From contig DATBMY010000376.1 in the NCBI GenBank assembly GCA_036554605.1, forward strand, positions 1 through 12,541: DNA of 12,541 bases, written 5' to 3'. Of this stretch, positions 9,201 through 12,541 are shown piece after piece. Under the pieces are notes generated by a model, which saw only the letters and a list, made by a program, of their open reading frames with translations, made no database searches and had not been told where the DNA came from. This DNA is from DATBMY01 sp036554605. GTDB taxonomy: Bacteria > Acidobacteriota > Blastocatellia > UBA7656. The position numbers and the translations under genes were made by a program. Position 1 is the stretch's first letter. Each line of letters starts with the position of its first letter.

Positions 9201-9350
9201 GGTAACCTTCGCGCCCGATACGGCAGCGCCTGAGCCGTCACTGATCCGGCCGAGAATGGTGGCCTTGTAAGTTTGTGCAGATATACAGAGTGAGGCGAGG
9301 ATGATCTCTGCGCCCGCGAGGCAGAGCAGCAGGGCGTATCTATTTCTCAT
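6246..9350 (-). CDS. Oar-like TonB-dependent outer-membrane receptor with carboxypeptidase regulatory-like domain
   Basis: The 1034-residue protein begins with a signal peptide (~1-26; hydrophobic LLLCLAGAEIILASLCISA). A carboxypeptidase regulatory-like Ig fold follows (~28-112; GRISDGSGAAVSGAKV, then LVPGRYRV and GFKTF). The plug lies at ~120-240, with NGRNYLSLALLSPGV, NGARSDHVSYLIDG and FSAEYGRLGGAV, all typical of acidobacterial Oar-like receptors. The remainder is a beta-barrel ending in aromatic Phe (KYIF), the usual outer-membrane assembly signal. Its length fits the family. The substrate is unknown; such receptors in Acidobacteriota are often linked to polymer or peptide uptake or to adhesion, but no SusD, hydrolase or transporter gene is next to it. 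A sigma70-like promoter at 9406-9434 would give a leader of about 50 bases. The ribosome site before the ATG is weak (CAGGTA). The sensor kinase gene downstream may be in the same operon. Confidence 0.95.
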   Translation of the reverse strand: MRNRYALLLCLAGAEIILASLCISAQTYKATILGRISDGSGAAVSGAKVTATNLETGISVTTLSNQDSGYVIAQLVPGRYRVMVEAAGFKTFTREAVTLEVDRTLRIDAQLEVGEISDEVLITGEASVIATEIAALGSLIGNEEILDIPLNGRNYLSLALLSPGVVPAAAGANPHNINGARSDHVSYLIDGVSNVDRRGNQPAVTPPIDAIREFRIITNSFSAEYGRLGGAVISVALMSGTNELHGKLYEFHRNDALDARAFFDREVPKLIRNQFGAALGGPVIASKTFFFFSYEGISNREGQTRLARVPTLEERRGLFSAPIRNPFTRRPFPGNAIPADLISPIAARILPFIPEPNRAGAFNFFAEETARQRSNNFTVKLDHYFGGADQIAARFLLDDSSSRSPFRSTAIPGFGATRDIRSQQWSLSYTRIFTSKIMNEARIGFIRTAFLERAVNAGKDTSSEVGITGVASGAGLASIVISGLPEIGDATFLPDEWTDNEYVISDTAGITAGSHDLRFGGDFQRSQHFNQFAAFTGGQIAFLGPFSGNPFADFLLGLPVQTARQVGTNKSYLFSNYFGVFIQDGWKLLPGLTLNLGVRYDLNRPPVEKYDRWANFIPELGRQVLAGEEGFGRALVKTDRNNFAPRIGFAYRPFGDAKTVVRGGYGIYYGFDLQFTMYQLLGATAFPFTRLEIYPAIAVGNPSLANPFPASRPGLSPGANSPNGWDFENPTPYTQNWNLTIGREIANNLGVEASYVGTKGTHQSVTLNINQAIRTPQGSMLPFPGFGRIALQSLGASSSYNALHLSVRKRFSRGLAFRSSFAWSKAIDNASFGSAARQPQDPRDLRAERGLAEFDRRRTWSSDFLYELPFGRGRAFGNDSSRGLDALLGGWQVNAIIHLYDGRPFTPVVSTANQQAGFAVRPDRLAPGELSDPTIEQWFDPAAFVPVPPTEFRFGNSGRNILIGPGAIIFDASVFKEFALPWEAHRLQFRAEFFNVPNRANFGQPDPRIDQPTAGVINSAGPGRQVQFALKYIF

Positions 9351-9405
9351 TACCTGTGCTTGGGGTCACCTGTCCTCGGCTTATCCCACCGCGTCACAGG
9401 CACTA

Positions 9406-9434
9406 ATAGTATTGTATGAGCCGCCCGGGGGCAA
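9406..9434 (-). promoter_or_regulatory. Promoter for the TonB-dependent receptor
   Basis: On the minus strand TTGCCC (9434-9429) and TACTAT (9411-9406) are separated by 17 bases. Transcription would start near 9399, about 50 bases before the receptor's ATG. Confidence 0.4.
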
Positions 9435-9457
9435 GCTTCCCTCTATGACGGATTTTC

Positions 9458-9483
9458 GAGCCTTCCCGGAGGCTCTTTTTTTT
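9458..9483 (+). terminator. Rho-independent terminator, plus strand
   Basis: GAGCCT (9458-9463), loop TCCCGG, AGGCTC (9470-9475) and then eight T (9476-9483) make a perfect six-pair stem with a U-tract. Direction is plus-strand only; there is no T-tract for the other strand. No plus-strand gene ends nearby (the nearest stops at 3705). It may end antisense transcription through the receptor gene or insulate the radical SAM gene. Confidence 0.8.
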
Positions 9484-9504
9484 CCGGCAAAAGGCGGTCT
9501 CCGA

Positions 9505-9533
9505 TTGACAGATAAATCGAGGTGGACTACAAG
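9505..9533 (+). promoter_or_regulatory. Promoter for the radical SAM gene
   Basis: A perfect -35 box TTGACA (9505-9510) is followed by 17 bases and TACAAG (9528-9533), a weaker -10. It lies just after the terminator. Transcription from about 9540 would give a leader of roughly 140 bases before the ATG at 9683. Confidence 0.45.
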
Positions 9534-9593
9534 ACAATAATCGAAGAATTATACGTGGCATAAATCGAGCCAGCTGGGGTTGAGGATAAAGGC

Positions 9594-9609
9594 CGTGATA
9601 ATTATCACG
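9594..9609. promoter_or_regulatory. Perfect 16-bp palindrome, possible operator
   Basis: CGTGATAATTATCACG reads the same on both strands. It lies ~74 bases upstream of the radical SAM start codon and downstream of its predicted promoter. It could be a dimeric regulator site or a hairpin in the leader RNA. The GATAAT/ATTATC halves recall Fur-type sites, but the spacing differs from a classic Fur box. Confidence 0.4.
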
Positions 9610-9682
9610 CCGAGGTAAAAAGAGAATAGACGACAAGATCGCGTGAAGATAACTGAACAAGCATTTTCTCCAGGAGGAATAC

Positions 9683-10990
9683 ATGCAACAACAGGAACAA
9701 CAGCAGAACACGACCAACAGCGCATCTCCGTTTCGTTTGGATGTCCAGCTTCACAGCCTGCTGCGCAATCAGGAGCCCGCGCCGAACCCTTCGCTTCCGC
9801 CCGTCTCTACGGCAAAATCGCAGGCGCTGCCCGAGCCGGTATTTCCCCATCGTCCAAAGCTGCTTGGCGACCCGGCACTGGATCATCAGCCGCACGTGGC
9901 TCCGGCAAAGAGGCGTTGGGGCGTTCCATATATCGCCCGCGCAATGCGCGGATGGCTGGCCCCCTACGTCAGGTCGCGGGTGCTGCCGGGAGATTTCCAT
10001 CCTATCACCTCATACCTGTTTCTGGAGTACAAATGCAATCTCGACTGCCACTACTGCTGGTCGTTTGACAATCGCGTCAAGGGTATGACCGAAGAGACCG
10101 CAAAGGCCGCGATCGACTGGTTGCACGACGCGGGCTGCCGCGTGGTCGGGCTTATGGGAGGCGAGCCGCTGATAAGACCCGATTTCGCGCACAAAGTAAC
10201 TTACTATGCCGCGAAGAAGGGCTTCTGGGTCTATCTGGGGACAAACGGGAGGCTGCTCAAACCGGACCTGATCGACCGGCTGGCCGACGCCGGACTCGCC
10301 GTGGTCAACTTCGCGCTCGATGCCGTCGAGGAAAAGCCCGGCCTGCCGAAAGCCCTCAACCCGGTTCGCAAGAACCTGAATTATCTCTTAAACAAACAGT
10401 ACCGCTACGGCTACTGCGTCTTTTTCAACATGAATATATGCCGCACAAACCTCGACGACATGAGGCAGCTCACGGAGTTTGCGCATGACAATAACCTCGT
10501 CGTCGACTTCCACATCAACGAGACCCCGATGATGGAGCAGGGCCACTTCAAGCACTACGACAACAACAGCACATACATAATGCCGGAAGACTGGCCGCGG
10601 GTTGACGAGCTGATCGACTGGATCATTGACAAGAAGCGGCAGGGCTATAAGGTCGTCAATTCAATCCACCGGCTGAACGAGATGAAAGAGTTCATGCGCG
10701 GCAAAGGGATGCAATGGAATTGCCGGGCCGGGCAAAATAACGTCATCATCCGCGTTGATGGTACGCTTGCGCCGTGCTTTCCGATGTACGGGGCGACATA
10801 CGATTGGGGAGTCGTCGGAAATGAGAAGTTCGAGGTGAGCCAGCTCAACCAGATGAAAGAGACCTGCCAGACGCACTGTTTTTCGACCCTGAACCACAAC
10901 CTCGCCTATTGCTATGATGATATGCGGGTGATGCGCTGGCTGTGGCAGCAGGCGAAGCGCGGCTTTCAAGGGACCGGCAACTTTGAATAA
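9683..10990 (+). CDS. Radical SAM protein with SPASM-like C-terminal cysteines
   Basis: The 435-residue enzyme has the radical SAM cluster motif C118-x3-C122-x2-C125 (YKCNLDCHYCW), which binds a 4Fe-4S cluster and S-adenosylmethionine, and the GGEP motif at 159-162. The TIM-barrel core runs to about residue 320. The C-terminal part holds C347, C365, C395, C399 and C410; the spacing suggests one or two extra iron-sulfur clusters, as in SPASM or twitch enzymes. Residues ~1-75 are Gln- and Pro-rich and probably disordered. I recall similar enzymes in Acidobacteriota and other soil phyla, but their reaction is unknown to me. It is not HpnH: that family is shorter and ends differently. Start choice is firm, with AGGAGG (9672-9677) five bases before the ATG. 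It is cytoplasmic and monocistronic. The NHNQ peptide gene 1.4 kb away is a possible substrate gene, but no recognition domain or direct linkage supports this. Confidence 0.9.
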   Translation: MQQQEQQQNTTNSASPFRLDVQLHSLLRNQEPAPNPSLPPVSTAKSQALPEPVFPHRPKLLGDPALDHQPHVAPAKRRWGVPYIARAMRGWLAPYVRSRVLPGDFHPITSYLFLEYKCNLDCHYCWSFDNRVKGMTEETAKAAIDWLHDAGCRVVGLMGGEPLIRPDFAHKVTYYAAKKGFWVYLGTNGRLLKPDLIDRLADAGLAVVNFALDAVEEKPGLPKALNPVRKNLNYLLNKQYRYGYCVFFNMNICRTNLDDMRQLTEFAHDNNLVVDFHINETPMMEQGHFKHYDNNSTYIMPEDWPRVDELIDWIIDKKRQGYKVVNSIHRLNEMKEFMRGKGMQWNCRAGQNNVIIRVDGTLAPCFPMYGATYDWGVVGNEKFEVSQLNQMKETCQTHCFSTLNHNLAYCYDDMRVMRWLWQQAKRGFQGTGNFE

Positions 10991-11123
10991 GGCGGCATCA
11001 ACGCCGCTCGCCGTGCGCGCGATTTGGCCGGGTGGCATATGCAAAGGGGGCGGTCGCTTCGGCGGTTGCCCTCTCGTCGTTCTCTTGCGCGCGAGTATCG
11101 TTCGTGTTGTGGCTCTATGCTGT

Positions 11124-12194
11124 TTATTGCTCAAGCGCCTGCCGCAACGCGCTCTTTTGCGGGCTGTCCGGAACATTATCCAGATACCGGCTCAACCAGC
11201 CTTTCTGTATTTCGTTCCCGCGTGTCGCCATCTCTAAGAGTTCCTGGTAGTTGTACTCCACGAAATCCTTCTCATCCATGGATTCGTCGTAGCCGAAGAC
11301 CTTATCCAGCTCGCTTTCAGTGACCTGAGAGCGGGAGCTGTCGAAAACAAACTTTTTAGATTTTGAATCCCACCTGAAGTAACCATGCTGTTCTTTTAAA
11401 AACAGCTGCTGGACCGGATCATCGCCGAAGTTGTAAGAGACCGAGAACTGAATCTTTATACTTAGAGTCCCATTCGAGTCCTCAACATCGAGAAGCATCG
11501 AACCGGTTTCACGCCCTCTTTTCTCCATGTATGAAGAGACGTGACCGCTTGCCGGGTATGCAAATACTTTTTTGATCGCCGTATCGTCTATCTGATACCA
11601 CTTCTCGCCATACAGGACGAAACCCGAACCCCTGCCCCACAATTCTTTGATAACTATCCAGGACTTCTTATGCCAGGTTTCAACACGGTGCTCCGGCGAG
11701 CCGTACCGCTGGCCCGAAGAGTCGAAATGGCCTAGAAATCTCCAGGTATTCTCCCCGGGCCTTGCGTTCTTGAATATCAGGTACTGGTAGTAGTCACCGC
11801 CCGTATATGAAATCTTGGCGGCTATGGCCTTTCCTCCCCAATAATTGATGACGAACGTATCGGCTTCACAATTGCCGTTACATTTATACGAAAGGTCCGT
11901 GCTGGTTATGTTCAATCCCAGCCAGCGCCAGATCTGTCTTATGTCGGCATTCTCGTTTTCGTTTATGTACCGGGCAATGTCATAAGGTGATAAGGTCCCG
12001 CTCTGTTTCGGATCTCTTGCTTCGGTTTGAGGCGATTCGTAGGTTCGCGGGGCTTGCGTGCCGGCTCCCTTTTGTTCGCTATGAAATGCTTTATTACCGG
12101 CGGGCCGTAACAAGAGCATTATCGCAAAGCTCAAAATGAAGCTTATGCGATAAATGCGTGAAGCCGCGGACGAATATGAGGCTATTACCGGCAT
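11124..12194 (-). CDS. Secreted or membrane-anchored protein of unknown function, 356 aa
   Basis: I do not recognise this family. The chosen start at 12194 gives an N-terminal hydrophobic segment (residues ~17-30, ISFILSFAIMLLL) after Arg residues, which is either a signal peptide or a membrane anchor. A polar, Pro/Gln/Glu-rich linker (~37-67) leads to an exported domain rich in Trp, Tyr and Gly. A C105-x3-C109 pair (KCNGNC) could form a disulfide. No catalytic motif is recognisable. The frame runs upstream to an ATG at 12263, but a TATAAT box lies at 12228-12233 on this strand, so transcription probably begins after that ATG. The ATG at 12194 has GAAAGA just before it; the ATG at 12212 has no ribosome site. 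The gene converges on the radical SAM gene (133-base gap, no terminator seen) and diverges from the second NHNQ peptide gene. Confidence 0.7.
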   Translation of the reverse strand: MPVIASYSSAASRIYRISFILSFAIMLLLRPAGNKAFHSEQKGAGTQAPRTYESPQTEARDPKQSGTLSPYDIARYINENENADIRQIWRWLGLNITSTDLSYKCNGNCEADTFVINYWGGKAIAAKISYTGGDYYQYLIFKNARPGENTWRFLGHFDSSGQRYGSPEHRVETWHKKSWIVIKELWGRGSGFVLYGEKWYQIDDTAIKKVFAYPASGHVSSYMEKRGRETGSMLLDVEDSNGTLSIKIQFSVSYNFGDDPVQQLFLKEQHGYFRWDSKSKKFVFDSSRSQVTESELDKVFGYDESMDEKDFVEYNYQELLEMATRGNEIQKGWLSRYLDNVPDSPQKSALRQALEQ

Positions 12195-12227
12195 TCTTTC
12201 AGGTACTCGCATCGTATTGGCGTCTGT

Positions 12228-12257
12228 ATTATACGGCCTGGCGAATATAGGATTGAA
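12228..12257 (-). promoter_or_regulatory. Promoter for the secreted unknown protein
   Basis: On the minus strand a perfect TATAAT (12233-12228) is preceded by TTCAAT (12257-12252) at 18 bases. Transcription from about 12221 leaves ~27 bases before the ATG at 12194. This decides against the ATG at 12263. Confidence 0.45.
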
Positions 12258-12354
12258 GCTCATTTTTGGAGTGCGGCGGCAAGGAAGGATCTCGGGTGGC
12301 CAAAAAGATTTCTTGCCGGCGGTAATACGACGGAAAGTTCAGCAACTTCTCCTC

Positions 12355-12382
12355 TTGGCACTCACTAGTGAGTGACTATTAC
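12355..12382 (+). promoter_or_regulatory. Promoter for the second NHNQ peptide gene
   Basis: TTGGCA (12355-12360) and TATTAC (12377-12382) are 16 bases apart and sit 27 bases before the start codon. The -10 is imperfect. The palindrome at 12359-12374 overlaps the -35 and fills the spacer. Confidence 0.4.
12359..12374. promoter_or_regulatory. Perfect 16-bp palindrome, probable repressor operator
   Basis: CACTCACTAGTGAGTG is a perfect inverted repeat with a central CTAG. It overlaps the -35 and spacer of the predicted promoter, the usual place for a dimeric repressor (TetR-like sites often have this shape; inference only). It also lies in the divergent region shared with the secreted-protein gene. 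No regulator gene is in the window. Confidence 0.5.
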
Positions 12383-12408
12383 ATAAGAATGATTGCATAA
12401 GGAGAAGC

Positions 12409-12541
12409 ATGAAGATTAAGAGCACGATCAAGGCGGGGAGGATAGCCTTAAATCACAACCAGACGGTAGCACGAGGAATGCGTGTAAGGTCTAGCATAAA
12501 GGCCGGTAGGATTGTCCTTAACCATAATCAAACGGTCAGAA
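12409..12541 (+). CDS. Second basic NHNQ-repeat peptide (3' end beyond window)
   Basis: The window ends inside this gene after 44 codons. Two complete units are visible, of 23 and at least 21 residues. Their shared pattern is [K/R]-[I/V]-[K/R]-S-x-I-KAGRI-x-L-NHNQTV, with NHNQ at residues 15-18 and 38-41. There are ten Lys/Arg and no acidic residue or Cys so far, and no signal peptide. The units are more regular than those of the gene at 2695, so this copy looks closer to a family consensus. NHNQ is written aat-cac-aac-cag in unit 1 and aac-cat-aat-caa in unit 2, so selection acts on the peptide. AAGGAG (12399-12404) lies four bases before the ATG. Function is unknown; a multi-core modified-peptide precursor is one hypothesis, a small basic nucleic-acid-binding protein another. 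The number of units cannot be known from here. Confidence 0.75.
   Translation, partial: MKIKSTIKAGRIALNHNQTVARGMRVRSSIKAGRIVLNHNQTVR

Noticed and set aside
9285..9290. Lipobox at Cys22 of the TonB-dependent receptor signal peptide.
   Set aside because: The residue before Cys is Leu, not Gly, Ala or Ser, and outer-membrane barrels of this type use ordinary signal peptidase I cleavage.
9351..9457. Cobalamin riboswitch in the leader of the TonB-dependent receptor, suggested by GGGAAG-like bases.
   Set aside because: The conserved cobalamin box and paired regions are absent, and the predicted promoter leaves a leader of only about 50 bases, too short for that riboswitch.
9594..9609. Classic Fur box.
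   Set aside because: The halves TGATAA/TTATCA are adjacent, without the central bases of the 7-1-7 Fur arrangement. Kept only as a generic palindrome.
10890..10912. The string NHN inside the radical SAM protein (LNHNLAYC), resembling the peptide motif NHNQ.
   Set aside because: A three-residue match with no surrounding repeat unit; I regard it as chance.
10992..11007. GCGGC-GCCGC stem just after the radical SAM stop as a terminator.
   Set aside because: The stem is only five pairs and no T-tract follows.
11032..11250. Plus-strand open frame of 72 codons downstream of the radical SAM gene.
   Set aside because: No ribosome site, no similarity to a known small protein, and more than half lies antisense to the secreted-protein gene.

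Overview
The window looks like a chromosomal segment of an Acidobacteriota bacterium, most likely class Blastocatellia. This is inferred from gene content: a large Oar-type TonB-dependent receptor with an N-terminal carboxypeptidase-regulatory-like domain, a STAND/AAA-like ATPase with WD40 repeats, a DUF1059 protein, moderately GC-rich DNA and good Shine-Dalgarno sites on several genes. No phylogenetic marker (rRNA, tRNA, ribosomal protein) is present, so the placement is not proven.

Left part (1-3705). The window opens inside a long plus-strand gene for a STAND-like protein with a transmembrane segment, a long coiled coil and 14 WD40 repeats. It is followed 89 bases later by a 71-residue, very basic peptide made of three imperfect repeats, each carrying NHNQ. 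A convergent small zinc-ribbon-like gene comes next, then a 140-bp MITE-like inverted repeat, then a 58-residue DUF1059 gene.

Middle part (3778-9682). Two minus-strand genes, transcribed from right to left, encode a TonB-dependent outer-membrane receptor and, 47 bases downstream, a membrane hybrid histidine kinase (DUF4118-GAF-PAS-HisKA-HATPase-REC). They may be co-transcribed. The 332-base gap 9351-9682 holds a minus-strand promoter for the receptor, a strong plus-strand terminator with no obvious gene to terminate, a plus-strand promoter and a perfect 16-bp palindrome.

Right part (9683-12541). A plus-strand radical SAM enzyme with SPASM-like C-terminal cysteines is followed by a convergent secreted or anchored protein of unknown function. 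At the right edge, behind a promoter with a perfect palindrome between its -35 and -10 boxes, begins a second NHNQ repeat peptide gene, cut by the window end.

The most interesting point is the pair of NHNQ repeat peptide genes, one near the start and one at the end of the window. They share the pattern [L/M]-[K/R]-[I/V]-[K/R]-[S/T]-x-x-[K/R]-A-(A)-G-x-x-x-x-N-H-N-Q, with synonymous codon variation inside NHNQ, so the protein sequence is under selection. They look like multi-core precursor peptides or basic repeat proteins. The radical SAM enzyme is a possible but unproven partner.
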